A DNA stretch of 64,000 nucleotides from Taudactylus pleione (lineage: Eukaryota > Chordata > Amphibia > Anura > Myobatrachidae): positions 246,924 through 310,923 of the forward strand of contig JAUIMM010001415.1 in NCBI GenBank assembly GCA_031769625.1, read 5' to 3'. Below, in pieces: positions 51,556-63,489 of the stretch; position 1 is the first letter of the stretch; the number at the start of each line of letters is the position of its first letter. The position numbers and the translations under genes are program-made. The notes under the pieces were generated by a model that was not told the origin of the DNA, made no database searches, and worked only from the letters and a program-made list of their open reading frames with translations.

Positions 51556-54088
51556 TTGCTACAAGAGGAGATATCACAAAGAATGCGCTTTTGTTGTTTC
51601 CATTGGTTTCAATGCATTTTGGCCTAAAACGAGCATTTGCTGTTTTCTCTTAAATGCAACATTAGAGAAACACCATTTCACATAACATTTGTGGGTCTTG
51701 GCCTTCAACACATTCTGTGAAATTTTGAGCTGTCTGTGTTTGATACAAGAGGAGATATCGCGAAGTATGGGTTTTTGCTGTTTCCATTGGTTTCAATGCA
51801 TTTTGGCCTAAAACGAGCATTTGCTGTTTTCACGTAAATGCAGCATGGGAGAAAAACCATTTCACATCACGTTTGTGGGTCTTGGTCTTCAACACATTCT
51901 GTGAAATTTTGAGCTGTCTGTGTTTGCTACAAGATGAGATATCACAAAGTATGCGCATTTGTTGTTTCCATTGGTTTCAATGCATTTTGGCCTAAAACGT
52001 GCATTTGCTGTTTTCTCTTAAATGCAACATGGGAGAAAAAGCATTTCACATCACATTTGTGGGTCTTGGTCTTCAACACAATCTGTGAAATTTTGAGCTG
52101 TCTGTGCTTGCTACAAGAGGAGATATCACAAAGTATGCACTTTAGTTGTTTCCATTGGTTTCAATGCATTTTGGCCTAAGACGAGCATTTGCTGTTTTCT
52201 CTTAAACGCAACATGGGAGAAAAACCATTTCACATCACATTTGTGGGTGTTGGTCTTAAACACAATCTGTGAAATTTTGAGCTGTCTGTGTTTGCTACAA
52301 GAGGAGATATCACAAAGAATGCGCTTTTGTTGTTTCCATTGGTTTCAATGCATTTTGGCCTAAAACGAGCATTTGCTGTTTTCTCTTAAATGCAACATGG
52401 GAGAAAAAGCATTTCACATTACATTTGTGGGTCTTGGTCTTCAACACCTTCTGTGAAATGTTGAGCTGTCTGTGTTTGCTACAAGAGGAGATATCACAAA
52501 GTATACGCTTTTGTTGTTTTCATTGGTTTCAATGCATTTTGGCCTAAAACGAGCATTTGCTGTTTTCTCTTAAATGCAACATGGGAGAAAAACCATTTCA
52601 CATCACATTTGTGGGTCTTGGTCTTCAACACAATCTGTGAAATTTTGAGCTGTCTGTGTTTGCTACAAGAGGAGATATCGCAAAGAATGCGCTTTTGTTT
52701 TTTCCATTGGTTTCAATGCATTTTGGCTTAAAACGAGCATTTGCTGTTTTCTCTTAAATGCAACATTAGAGAAACACCATTTCACATCATATTTGTGGGT
52801 CTTGGTCTTCAACACATTCTGTGAAATTTTGAGCAGTCTGTGTTTGATACAAGAGGAGATTTCGCGAAGTATGGGTTTTTGCTGTTTCCATTGGTTTCAA
52901 TGCATTTTGGCCTAAAACGAGCATTTGCTGTTTTCTCTTAAACACAACATGGGAGAAAAACCATTTCACATCACATTTGTGGATCTTGGTCTTCAACACA
53001 ATCTGTGAAATTTTGACCTGTATGTGTTTGCTACAAGAGGAGATATCACAAAGAATGTGCTTTTGTTGTTTCCATTGGTTCCAATGCATTTTGGCCTAAA
53101 ACGAGCATTTGCTGTTTTCTCTTAAATGCAGCTTGGGAGAAAAACCATTTCACATCACGTTTGTGGGTCTTTGTCTTCAACACACTCTGTGAAATTTTGA
53201 GCTGTATGTGCTTGCTACAATAGGAGATATCACAAATAATGCGCTTATGTTGTTTCCATTGGTTTCAATGCATTTTGGCCTAAAACGAGCATTTGCTGTT
53301 TTCTCTTAAATGCAACATTAGAGAAACACCATTTCACATCACATTTGTGGGTCTTGGTCTTCAAGACATTCTGTGAAATTTTGAGCTGTCTGTGTTTGAT
53401 ACAAGAGGAGATATCGTGAAGTATGGGTTTTTGCTGTTTCCATTGGTTTCAATGCATTTTGGCCTAAAACGAGCATTTGCTGTTTTCTCTTAAACACAAC
53501 ATGGGAGAAAAATCATTTCACATCACATTTGTGGGTCTTGGTCTTCAACACAATCTGTGAAATTTTGAGCTGTCTTTGTTTGATACAAGAGGAGATATCA
53601 CAAAGAATGCGCTTTTGTTGTTTCCATTTGTTTCAATGCATTTTGGCCTAAAACGAGCATTTGCTGTTTTCTCTTAAATGCAACATGGGAGAAAAAGCAT
53701 TTCACATCACATTTGTGGGTCTTGGTCTTCAACACATTCTGTGAAATTTTGAGCTGTCTGTGCTTGCTACAAGAGGAGATATCACAAAGAATGCGCTTTT
53801 GTTGTTTCCATTGGTTTCAATGCATTTTGGCCTAAAACGAGCATTTGCTGTTTTCTCTTAAATGCAACATTAGAGAAACACCATTTCACATAACATTTGT
53901 GGGTCTTGGCCTTCAACACATTCTGTGAAATTTTGAGCTGTCTGTGTTTGATACAAGAGGAGATATCGCGAAGTATGGGTTTTTGCTGTTTCCATTGGTT
54001 TCAATGCATTTTGGCCTAAAACGAGCATTTGCTGTTTTCTCTTAAACACAACATGGGAGAAAAACCATTTCACATCACATTTGTGGGT
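51513..54088 (+). repeat. Block D unit 4, 14 monomers (2,576 bp)
   Basis: This is a near-copy of unit 2, except for the first monomers (about 51,556-51,780), which do not match the beginning of unit 2. They carry a CATTAGAG monomer and a TTTGATAC monomer, joining at about 51,783 to the TTTTCACGTAAATG monomer. A duplication breakpoint lies here. AAATAATGCGCTTATG near 53,233 is private. Confidence 0.83.
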
Positions 54089-56523
54089 CTTGCTCTTCAA
54101 CACAATCTGTGAAATTTTGAGCTGTCTGTGTTTGCTACAAGAGGAGATATCACAAAGAATGTGCTTTTGTTGTTTCCACTGGTTTCAATGCATTTTGGCC
54201 TAAAACGAGCATTTGCTGTTTTCTCTTAAATGCAGCTTGGGAGAAAAACCATTTCACATCACGTTTGTGGGTCTTGGTCTTCAACACATTCTGTGAAATT
54301 TTGAGCTGTCTGTGCTTGCTACAAGAGGAGATATCACAAAGTATGCACTTTTGTTGTTTCCATTGGTTTCAATGCATTTTGGCCTAAAACGAGCATTTGC
54401 TGTTTTCACTTAAATGCAGCATGGGAGAAAAACCATTTCACATCAGGTTTGTGGGTCTTGGTCTTCAACATATTCTGTGAAATTTTGAGCTGTCTGTGTT
54501 TGCTACAAGAGGAGATATCACAAAGTATGCGCATTTGCTGTTTCCATTGGTTTCAATGCATTTTGGCCTAAAACGTGCATTTGCTGTTTTCTCTTAAATG
54601 CAACATGGGAGAAAAAGCATTTCACATCACATTTGTGGGTCTTGGTCTTCAACACAATCTGTGAAATTTTGAGCTGTCTGTGCTTGCTACAAGAGGAGAT
54701 ATCACAAAGTATGCGCTTTAGTTGTTTCCATTGGTTTCACTGCATTTTGTCCTAAGACGAGCATTTGCTGTTTTCTCTTAAACGCAACATGGGAGAAAAA
54801 CCATTTCACATCACATTTGTGGGTGTTGGTCTTAAACACAATCTGTGAAATTTTGAGCTGTCTGTGTTTGCTACAAGAGGAGATATCACAAAGAATGCGC
54901 TTTTGTTGTTTCCATTGGTTTCAATGCATTTTGGCCTAAAACGAGCATTTGCTGTTTTCTCTTAAATGCAACATGGGAGAAAAAGCATTTCACATCACAT
55001 TTGTGGGTCTTGGTCTTCAACACATTCTGTGAAATGTTGAGCTGTCTGTGTTTGCTACAAGAGGAGATATCACAAAGTATGCACTTTTGTTGTTTCCATT
55101 GGTTTCAATGCATTTTGGCCTTAAACGAGCATTTGCTGTTTTCTCTTAAATGCAACATGGGAGAAAAAGCATTTCACATCACATTTGTGGGTCTTCGTCT
55201 TCAACACAATCTGTGAAATTTTGAGCTGTCTGTGTTTGCTACTAGAGGAGATATCACAAAGTATGCACTTTTGTTGTTTCCATTGGTTTCAATGCATTTT
55301 GGCCTAAAACGAGCATTTGCTGTTTTCTCTTAAATGCAGCATGGGAGAAAAACCATTTCACATCAGGTTTGTGGGTCTTGGTCTTCAACACATTCTGTGA
55401 AATTTTGAGCTGTCTGTGTTTGCTACAAGAGCAGATATCACAAAGTATGCGCATTTGTAGTTTCCATTGGTTCCAATGCATTTTGGCCTAAAACGAGCAT
55501 TTGCTGTTTTCTCTTAAATGCAGCTTGGGAGAAAAACCATTTCACATCACGTTTGTGGGTCTTTGTCTTCAACACACTCTGTGAAATTTTGAGCTGTCTG
55601 TGCTTGCTACAATAGGAGATATCACAAAGAATGAGCTTTTGTTGTTTCCATTGGTTTCAATGCATTTTGGCCTAAAACGAGCATTTGCTGTTTTCTCTTA
55701 AATGCAACATTAGAGAAACACCATTTCACATCACATTTGTGGGTCTTAGTCTTCAAGACATTCTGTGAAATTTTGAGCTGTCTGTGTTTGATACAAGAGG
55801 AGATATCGTGAAGTATGGGTTTTTGCTGTTTCCATTGGTTTCAATGCATTTTGGCCTAAAACGAGCATTTGCTGTTTTCTCTTAAACACAACATGGGAGA
55901 AAAATCATTTCACATCACATTTGTGGGTCTTGGTCTTCAACACAATCTGTGAAATTTTGAGCTGTCTTTGTTTGATACAAGAGGAGATATCACAAAGAAT
56001 GTGCTTTTGTTGTTTCCATTGGTTTCAATGCATTTTGGCCTAAAACGAGCATTTGCTGTTTTCTCTTAAATGCAACATGGGAGAAAAAGCATTTCACATC
56101 ACATTTGTGGGTCTTGGTCTTCAACACATTCTGTGAAATTTTGAGCTGTCTGTGCTTGCTACAAGAGGAGATATCACAAAGAATGCGCTTTTGTTGTTTC
56201 CATTGGTTTCAATGCATTTTGGCCTAAAACGAGCATTTGCTGTTTTCTCTTAAATGCAACATTAGAGAAACACCATTTCACATAACATTTGTGGGTCTTG
56301 GTCTTCAACACATTCTGTGAAATTTTGAGCTGTCTGTGTTTGATACAAGAGGAGATATCGCGAAGTATGGGTTTTTGCTGTTTCCATTGGTTTCAATGCA
56401 TTTTGGCCTAAAACGAGCATTTGCTGTTTTCTCTTAAACACAACATGGGAGAAAAACCATTTCACATCACATTTGTGGGTCTTGCTCTTCAACACAATCT
56501 GTGAAATTTTGAGCTGTCTGTGT
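51783..56523 (+). repeat. Near-perfect 4.7-kb direct repeat, copy 2
   Basis: This is the partner of 46,815-51,555. Between the two copies lie about 227 bp (51,556-51,782) not matched at this offset. The duplication was therefore not a simple end-to-end doubling; a further in-register exchange placed other monomers at the joint. Confidence 0.82.
54089..56480 (+). repeat. Block D unit 5, 13 monomers (2,392 bp)
   Basis: This is a near-copy of unit 3 at +4,968 bp. It differs at single bases, such as GAGCATTT for GAGGATTT near 54,392 and GAATGAGC for GAATGCGC near 55,630. All of it is satellite in register. Confidence 0.85.
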
Positions 56524-57840
56524 TTGCTACAAGAGGAGATATCACAAAGAATGTGCTTTTGTTGTTTCCACTGGTTTCAATGCATTTTGGCCTAAAACGA
56601 GCATTTGCTGTTTTCTCTTAAATGCAGCTTGGGAGAAAAACCATTTCACATCACGTTTGTGGGTCTTGGTCTTCAACACATTCTGTGAAATTTTGAGCTG
56701 TCTGTACTTGCTACAAGAGGAGATATCACAAAGTATGCACTTTTGTTGTTTCCATTGGTTTCAATGCATTTTGGCCTAAAACGAGCATTTGCTGTTTTCA
56801 CTTAAATGCAGCATGGGAGAAAAACCATTTCACATCAGGTTTGTGGGTCTTGGTCTTCAACATATTCTGTGAAATTTTGAGCTGTCTGTGTTTGCTACAA
56901 GAGGAGATATCACAAAGTATGCGCATTTGCTGTTTCCATTGGTTTCAATGCATTTTGGCCTAAAACGTGCATTTGCTGTTTTCTCTTAAATGCAACATGG
57001 GAGAAAAAGCATTTCACATCACATTTGTGGGTCTTGGTCTTCAACACAATCTGTGAAATTTTGAGCTGTCTGTGCTTGCTACAAGAGGAGATATCACAAA
57101 GTATGCGCTTTAGTTGTTTCCATTGGTTTCACTGCATTTTGTCCTAAGACGAGCATTTGCTGTTTTCTCTTAAACGCAACATGGGAGAAAAACCATTTCA
57201 CATCACATTTGTGGGTGTTGGTCTTAAACACAATCTGTGAAATTTTGAGCTGTCTGTGTTTGCTACAAGAGGAGATATCACAAAGAATGCGCTTTTGTTG
57301 TTTCCATTGGTTTCAATGCATTTTGGCCTAAAACGAGCATTTGCTGTTTTCTCTTAAATGCAACATGGGAGAAAAAGCATTTCACATCACATTTGTGGGT
57401 CTTGGTCTTCAACACATTCTGTGAAATGTTGAGCTGTCTGTGTTTGCTACAAGAGGAGATATCACAAAGTATGCACTTTTGTTGTTTCCATTGGTTTCAA
57501 TGCATTTTGGCCTTAAACGAGCATTTGCTGTTTTCTCTTAAATGCAACATGGGAGAAAAAGCATTTCACATCACATTTGTGGGTCTTCGTCTTCAACACA
57601 ATCTGTGAAATTTTGAGCTGTCTGTGTTTGCTACTAGAGGAGATATCACAAAGTATGCACTTTTGTTGTTTCCATTGGTTTCAATGCATTTTGGCCTAAA
57701 ACGAGCATTTGCTGTTTTCTCTTAAATGCAGCATGGGAGAAAAACCATTTCACATCAGGTTTGTGGGTCTTGGTCTTCAACACATTCTGTGAAATTTTGA
57801 GCTGTCTGTGTTTGCTACAAGAGCAGATATCACAAAGTAT
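56481..57840 (+). repeat. Block D unit 6, truncated copy of unit 5
   Basis: This matches 54,089-55,448 at an offset of 2,392 bp, including GCGCATTTGCTGTTTCC near 56,930 and AGAGCAGATATC near 57,821. Just after 57,840 the following monomer has GGCCAAAAACG and TTGGTTTCAATG where unit 5 has GGCCTAAAACG and TTGGTTCCAATG. I place the D/E junction there. Confidence 0.8.
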
Positions 57841-58540
57841 GTGCATTTGTAGTTTCCATTGGTTTCAATGCATTTTGGCCAAAAACGAGCATTTGCTGTT
57901 TTCTCTTAAACGCAACATGGGAGAAAAACAATTTCACATCACATTTTTGGGTCTCGGTCTTCAACACAATCTGTGAAATTTTGAGCTGTCTGTGCTTGCT
58001 ACAAGAGGAGATATCACAAAGAATGCGCTTTTGTTGTTTCCATTGGTTTCAATGCATTTTGGCCTAAAACGAGCATTTGCTGTTTTCTCTTAAATGCAAC
58101 ATTAGAGAAACACCATTTCACATCACATTTGTGGGTCTTGGTCTTCAACACATTCTGTGAAATTTTGAGCTGTCTGTGTTTGATACAAGAGGAGATATCG
58201 CGAAGTATTGGTTTTTGCTGTTTCCATTGGTTTCAATGCATTTTGGCCTAAAACGAGCATTTGCTGTTTTCTCTTAAACACAACATGGGAGAAAAATCAT
58301 TTCACATCACATTTGTGGGTCTTGGTCTTCAACACAATCTGTGAAATTTTGAGCTGTCTTTGTTTGATACAAGAGGAGATATCACAAAGAATTCGCTTTT
58401 GTTGTTTCCATTGGTTTCAATGCATTTTGGCCTAAAACGAGCATTTGCTGTTTTCTCTTAAATGCAACATGGGAGAAAAAGCATTTCACATCACATTTGT
58501 GGGTCTTGGTCTTCAACACATTCTGTGAAATGTTGAGCTG
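57265..58540 (+). repeat. Block E direct repeat, copy 1 (offset 4,761 bp)
   Basis: This matches 62,026-63,301, which is 25 monomers plus the 159 bp added by the MITE and its duplicated target. Shared rare variants include GCGAAGTATTGG (near 58,200 and 62,961) and CAAAGAATTCGC (near 58,385 and 63,146). It straddles the D/E junction. Confidence 0.78.
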
Positions 58541-58544
58541 TCTG

Positions 58545-59055
58545 TGTTTGATACAAGAGGAGATATCGCGAGGTATGGGTTTTTGCTATTTCCATTGGTT
58601 TCAATGCATTTTGGCCTAAAACGTGCATTTGCTGTTTTCTCTTAAACGCAACATGGGAGAAAAAGCATTTCACATCACATTTGTGGGTCTTAGTCTTCAA
58701 CACAATCTGTGAAATTTTGAGCTGTCTGTGCTTGCTACAAGAGGAGATATCACAAAGTATGCGCTTTAGTTGTTTCCATTGGTTTCAATGCATTTTGTCC
58801 TAAGACGAGCATTTGCTGTTTTCTCTTAAACGCAACATGGGAGAAAAACCATTTCACATCACATTTGTGGGTGTTGGTCTTAAACACAATCTGTGAAATT
58901 TTGAGCTGTCTGTGTTTGCTACAAGAGGAGATATCACAAAGAATGCGCTTTTGTTGTTTCCATTGGTTTCAATGCATTTTGGCCTAAAACGAGCATTTGC
59001 TGTTTTCTCTTAAATGCAACATGGGAGAAAAAGCATTTCACATCACATTTGTGGG
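58545..59055 (+). repeat. Continuation of the block E repeat after a one-monomer loss, copy 1
   Basis: From here the match to the window end runs at 4,945 bp, 184 bp more than upstream. Copy 1 therefore lost one whole monomer near 58,545. The shared rare base is TTTTTGCTATTTCC (near 58,580 and 63,525). Confidence 0.75.
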
Positions 59056-60071
59056 TCTTGGTCTTCAACACATTCTGTGAAATGTTAAGCTGTCTGTGTT
59101 TGCTACAAGAGGAGCTATCACAAAGTATGCGCTTTTGTTGTTTCCATTGGTTTCAATGCATTTTGGCCTTAAACGAGCATTTGCTGTTTTCTCTTAAATG
59201 CAACATGGGAGAAAAACCATTTCACATCACATTTGTGGGTCTTCGTCTTCAACACAATCTGTGAAATTTTGATCTGTCTGTGTTTGCTACTAGAGGAGAT
59301 ATCACAAAGTAGGCACTTTTGTTGTTTCCATTGGTTTCAATGCATTTTGGCCTAAAACGAGCATTTGCTGTTTTCTCTTAAATGCAGCATGGGAGAAAAA
59401 CCATTTCACATCAGGTTTGTGGGTCTTGGTCTTCAACACATTCTGTGAAATTTTGAGCTGTCTGTGTTTGCTACAAGAGGAGTTATCACAAAGTATGCGC
59501 ATTTGTTGTTTCCATTGGTTTCAATGCATTTTGGCCTAAAAAGTGCATTTGCTGTTTTCTCTTAAACGCAACATGGGAGAAAAAGCATTTCACATCACAT
59601 TTGTGGGTCTTGGTCTTCAACACAATCTGTGAAATTTTGAGCTGTCTGTGCTTGCTACAAGAGGAGATATCACAAAGTATGCACTTTAGTTGTTTCCATT
59701 GGTTTTTCAATGCATTTTGGCCTAAGACGAGCATTTGCTGTTTTCTCTTAAACGCAACGTGGGAGAAAAACCATTTCACATCACATTTGTGGGTGTTGGT
59801 CTTAAACACAATCTGTGAAATTTTGAGCTGTCTGTGTTTGCTACAAGAGGAGATATCACAAAGAATGCGCTTTTGTTGTTTCCATTGGTTTCAATGCATT
59901 TTGGCCTAAAACGAGCATTTGCTGTTTTCTCTTAAATGCAACATGGGAGAAAAAGCATTTCACATCACATTTGAGGGTCTTGGTCTTCAACACATTCTGT
60001 GAAATGTTGAGCTGTCTGTGTTTGCTACAAGAGGAGATATCACAAAGTATGCGCTTTTGTTGTTTCCATTG

Positions 60072-60079
60072 GTTTCAAT
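60072..60079. repeat. Left 8-bp target site duplication (GTTTCAAT)
   Basis: The eight bases before the MITE are GTTTCAAT, corresponding to monomer bases 100-107. They match the right copy except at one base (C against T). Confidence 0.82.
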
Positions 60080-60141
60080 TAGGGATGTGCAGGCTCGGTT
60101 CTACTCGGTTCCGTTCGGTTCTTTTTACCGGAACTTATTGG
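60080..60141 (+). repeat. Left terminal inverted arm of the MITE
   Basis: This 62-bp arm pairs with 60,169-60,230. CGGTTC occurs three times at exact 10-bp steps (60,096, 60,106 and 60,116), one per helical turn. That is the kind of subterminal motif a transposase could bind; binding is inferred. Confidence 0.9.
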
Positions 60142-60168
60142 GTTTCAGCTGTCACGAGTTTTGGATAG

Positions 60169-60230
60169 CCAATAAGATCCGGTAAAAAGAACTGAACGGA
60201 ACCGAGTAGAACCGAGCCTGCACATCTCTA
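60169..60230 (-). repeat. Right terminal inverted arm of the MITE
   Basis: This is the reverse complement of the left arm with three mismatches. Read inward, the third CGGTTC has become CAGTTC, a CpG transition, so only two of three phased motifs remain intact on this side. Confidence 0.9.
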
Positions 60231-60238
60231 GTTTTAAT
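60231..60238. repeat. Right 8-bp target site duplication (GTTTTAAT)
   Basis: This directly follows the MITE and runs on into GCATTTTTGCC of the interrupted monomer. GTTTTAAT is a real though rare satellite variant, also at 1,203-1,210 and 9,116-9,123, each followed by an extended T run, as here. Confidence 0.82.
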
Positions 60239-62025
60239 GCATTTTTGCCTAAAACGAGCATTTGCTGTTTTCTCTTAAATGCAACATGGGAGAAAAACCA
60301 TTTCACATCACATTTGTGGGTCTTCGTCTTCAACACCATCTGTGAAATTTTGAGCTGTCTGTGTTTGCTACTAGAGGAGATATCACAAAGTATGCGCTTT
60401 TGTTGTTTCCATTGGTTTCAATGCATTTTGGCCTAAAACGAGCATTTGCTGTTTTCTCTTAAATGCAACTTTAGAGAAACACCATTTCACATCACATTTG
60501 TGGGTCTTGGTCTTCAACACAATCTGTGAAATTTTGAGCTGTCTGTGTTTGATACAAGAGGAGATATCGCAAAGAATGCGCTTTTGTTTTTTTCCATTGG
60601 TTTCAATGCATTTTGGCTTAAAACGAGCATTTGCTGTTTTCTCTTAAATGCAACATTAGAGAAACACCATTTCACATCATATTTGTGGGTCTTGGTCTTC
60701 AACACATTCTGTGAAATTTTGAGCAGTCTGTGTTTGATACAAAAGGAGATTTCGCGAAGTATGGGTTTTTGCTGTTTCCATTGGTTTCAATGCATTTTGG
60801 CCTAAAACGAGCATTTGCTGTTTTCTCTTAAACACAACATGGGAGAAAAACCATTTCACATCACATTTGTGGATCTTGGTCTTCAACACAATCTGTGAAA
60901 TTTTGAGCTGTATGTGTTTGCTACAAGAGGAGATATCACAAAGAATGTGCTTTTGTTGTTTCCATTGGTTCCAATGCATTTTGGCCTAAAACGAGCATTT
61001 GCTGTTTTCTCTTAAATGCAGCTTGGGAGAAAAACCATTTCACATCACGTTTGTGGGTTTTGTCTTCAACACACTCTGTGAAATTTTGAGCTGTCTGTGC
61101 TTGCTACAAGAGGAGATATCACAAAGAATGCGCTTTTGTTGTTTCCATTGGTTTCAATGCATTTTGGCCTAAAACGAGCATTTGCTGTTTTCTCTTAAAT
61201 GCAACTTTAGAGAAACACCATTTCACATCACATTTGTGGGTCTTGGTCTTCAACACATTCTGTGAAATTTTGAGCTGTCTGTGTTTGAAACAAGAGGAGA
61301 TATCGTGAAGTATGGGTTTTTGCTGTTTCCATTGGTTTCAATGCATTTTGGCCTAAAACGAGCATTTGCTGTTTTCTCTTAAACACAACATGGGAGAAAA
61401 ATCATTTCACATCACATTTGTGGGTCTTCGTCTTCAACACAATCTGTGAAATTTTGAGCTGTCTTTGTTTGATACAAGAGGAGATATCACAAAGAATGCG
61501 CTTTTGTTGTTTCCATTGGTTTCAATGCATTTTGGCCTAAAACGAGCATTTGCTGTTTTCTCTTAAATGCAACATGGGAGAAAAAGCATTTCACATCACA
61601 TTTGTGGGTCTTGGTCTTCAACACATTCTGTGAAATGTTGAGCTGTCTGTGTTTGCTACAAGAGGAGATATCGCAAAGAATGCGCTTTTGTTGTTTCCAT
61701 TGGTTTCAATGCATTTTGGCCTAAAACAAGCATTTGCTGTTTTGTCTTAAATGCAACATTAGAGAAACACCATTTCACATAACATTTGTGGGTCTTGGTC
61801 TTCAACACATTCTGTGAAATTTTGAGCTGTCTGTGCTTGCTACAAGAGGAGATATCACAAAGTATGCACTTTTGTTGTTTCCATTGGTTTCAATGCATTT
61901 TGGCCTAAAACGAGCATTTGCTGTTTTCACTTAAATGCAGCATGGGAGAAAAACCATTTCACATCAGGTTTGTGGGTCTTGGTCTTCAACATATTCTGTG
62001 AAATTTTGAGCTGTCTGTGTTTGCT

Positions 62026-63301
62026 ACAAGAGGAGATATCACAAAGAATGCGCTTTTGTTGTTTCCATTGGTTTCAATGCATTTTGGCCTAAAACGAGCA
62101 TTTGCTGTTTTCTCTTAAATGCAACATGGGAGAAAAAGCATTTCACATCACATTTGTGGGTCTTGGTCTTCAACACATTCTGTGAAATGTTGAGCTGTCT
62201 GTGTTTGCTACAAGAGGAGATATCACAAAGTATGCACTTTTGTTGTTTCCATTGGTTTCAATGCATTTTGGCCTTAAACGAGCATTTGCTGTTTTCTCTT
62301 AAATGCAACATGGGAGAAAAAGCATTTCACATCACATTTGTGGGTCTTCGTCTTCAACACAATCTGTGAAATTTTGAGCTGTCTGTGTTTGCTACTAGAG
62401 GAGATATCACAAAGTATGCACTTTTGTTGTTTCCATTGGTTTCAATGCATTTTGGCCTAAAACGAGCATTTGCTGTTTTCTCTTAAATGCAGCATGGGAG
62501 AAAAACCATTTCACATCAGGTTTGTGGGTCTTGGTCTTCAACACATTCTGTGAAATTTTGAGCTGTCTGTGTTTGCTACAAGAGCAGATATCACAAAGTA
62601 TGCGCATTTGTAGTTTCCATTGGTTTCAATGCATTTTGGCCAAAAACGAGCATTTGCTGTTTTCTCTTAAACGCAACATGGGAGAAAAACAATTTCACAT
62701 CACATTTTTGGGTCTTGGTCTTCAACACAATCTGTGAAATTTTGAGCTGTCTGTGCTTGCTACAAGAGGAGATATCACAAAGAATGCGCTTTTGTTGTTT
62801 CCATTGGTTTCAATGCATTTTGGCCTAAAACGAGCATTTGCTGTTTTCTCTTAAATGCAACATTAGAGAAACACCATTTCACATCACATTTGTGGGTCTT
62901 GGTCTTCAACACATTCTGTGAAATTTTGAGCTGTCTGTGTTTGATACAAGAGGAGATATCGCGAAGTATTGGTTTTTGCTGTTTCCATTGGTTTCAATGC
63001 ATTTTGGCCTAAAATGAGCATTTGCTGTTTTCTCTTAAACACAACATGGGAGAAAAATCATTTCACATCACATTTGTGGGTCTTGGTCTTCAACACAATC
63101 TGTGAAATTTTGAGCTGTCTTTGTTTGATACAAGAGGAGATATCACAAAGAATTCGCTTTTGTTGTTTCCTTTGGTTTCAATGCATTTTGGCCTAAAACG
63201 AGCATTTGCTGTTTTCTCTTAAATGCAACATGGGAGAAAAAGCATTTCACATCACATATGTGGGTCTTGGTCTTCAACACATTCTGTGAAATGTTGAGCT
63301 G
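62026..63301 (+). repeat. Block E direct repeat, copy 2
   Basis: This is the partner of 57,265-58,540. It has GTATGCGCATTTGTAG near 62,598 and GGGTCTTGG near 62,711, where copy 1 has GTATGTGC and GGGTCTCGG. Private changes include CACATATGTGGG near 63,254 and TTTCCTTTGG near 63,166. Confidence 0.78.
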
Positions 63302-63489
63302 TCTGTGTTTGCTACAAGAGGAGATATCGCAAAGAATGCGCTTTTGTTGTTTCCATTGGTTTCAATGCATTTTGGCCTAAAACGAGCATTTGCTGTTTTC
63401 TCTTAAATGCAACATTAGAGAAACACCATTTCACATAACATTTGTGGGTCTTGGTCTTCAACACATTCTGTGAAATTTTGAGCTGTCTG

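Larger units (their letters stand above)
44153..57840 (+). repeat. Block D, HOR of alternating 13- and 14-monomer units
   Basis: The marker CTTGCTCTTC (monomer bases 7-16 variant) lies at 44,153, 46,545, 49,121, 51,513, 54,089 and 56,481. Spacings are 2,392, 2,576, 2,392, 2,576 and 2,392 bp, that is 13 and 14 monomers in strict alternation. The true period is therefore 27 monomers (4,968 bp). No insertion or gene is present in this block. Confidence 0.88.
60080..60230. mobile_element. hAT-like palindromic MITE, 151 bp
   Basis: This is the only non-satellite sequence in the window. It begins TAGGGATGTGCAGGC and ends GCCTGCACATCTCTA. Its two ends form 62-bp inverted arms with three mismatches (element bases 4, 38 and 54) around a 27-bp centre, so it can fold into one long hairpin. 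It has no coding capacity. Eight bases of target are repeated at either side. The monomer from 59,973 to the next start at 60,316 spans 343 bp, which is exactly 184 + 151 + 8, confirming a simple insertion with an 8-bp duplication. An 8-bp duplication and a TAGGGATG-type end are typical of the hAT superfamily, so its transposase would come from elsewhere. The class call (MITE) is firm and the superfamily call is probable. It could also be described as a foldback element. Confidence 0.88.

Noticed and set aside
60080..60230. Structured ncRNA or rho-independent terminator from the long hairpin
   Set aside because: The hairpin is bounded by an 8-bp target duplication and has hAT-like ends. A MITE explains length, symmetry and flanks fully, and nothing indicates transcription.
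59971..60339. Open frames running from satellite into the MITE on each strand, as possible fusion genes
   Set aside because: They arise by chance when the insertion removes a satellite stop; both are short and have no homolog I recognise.
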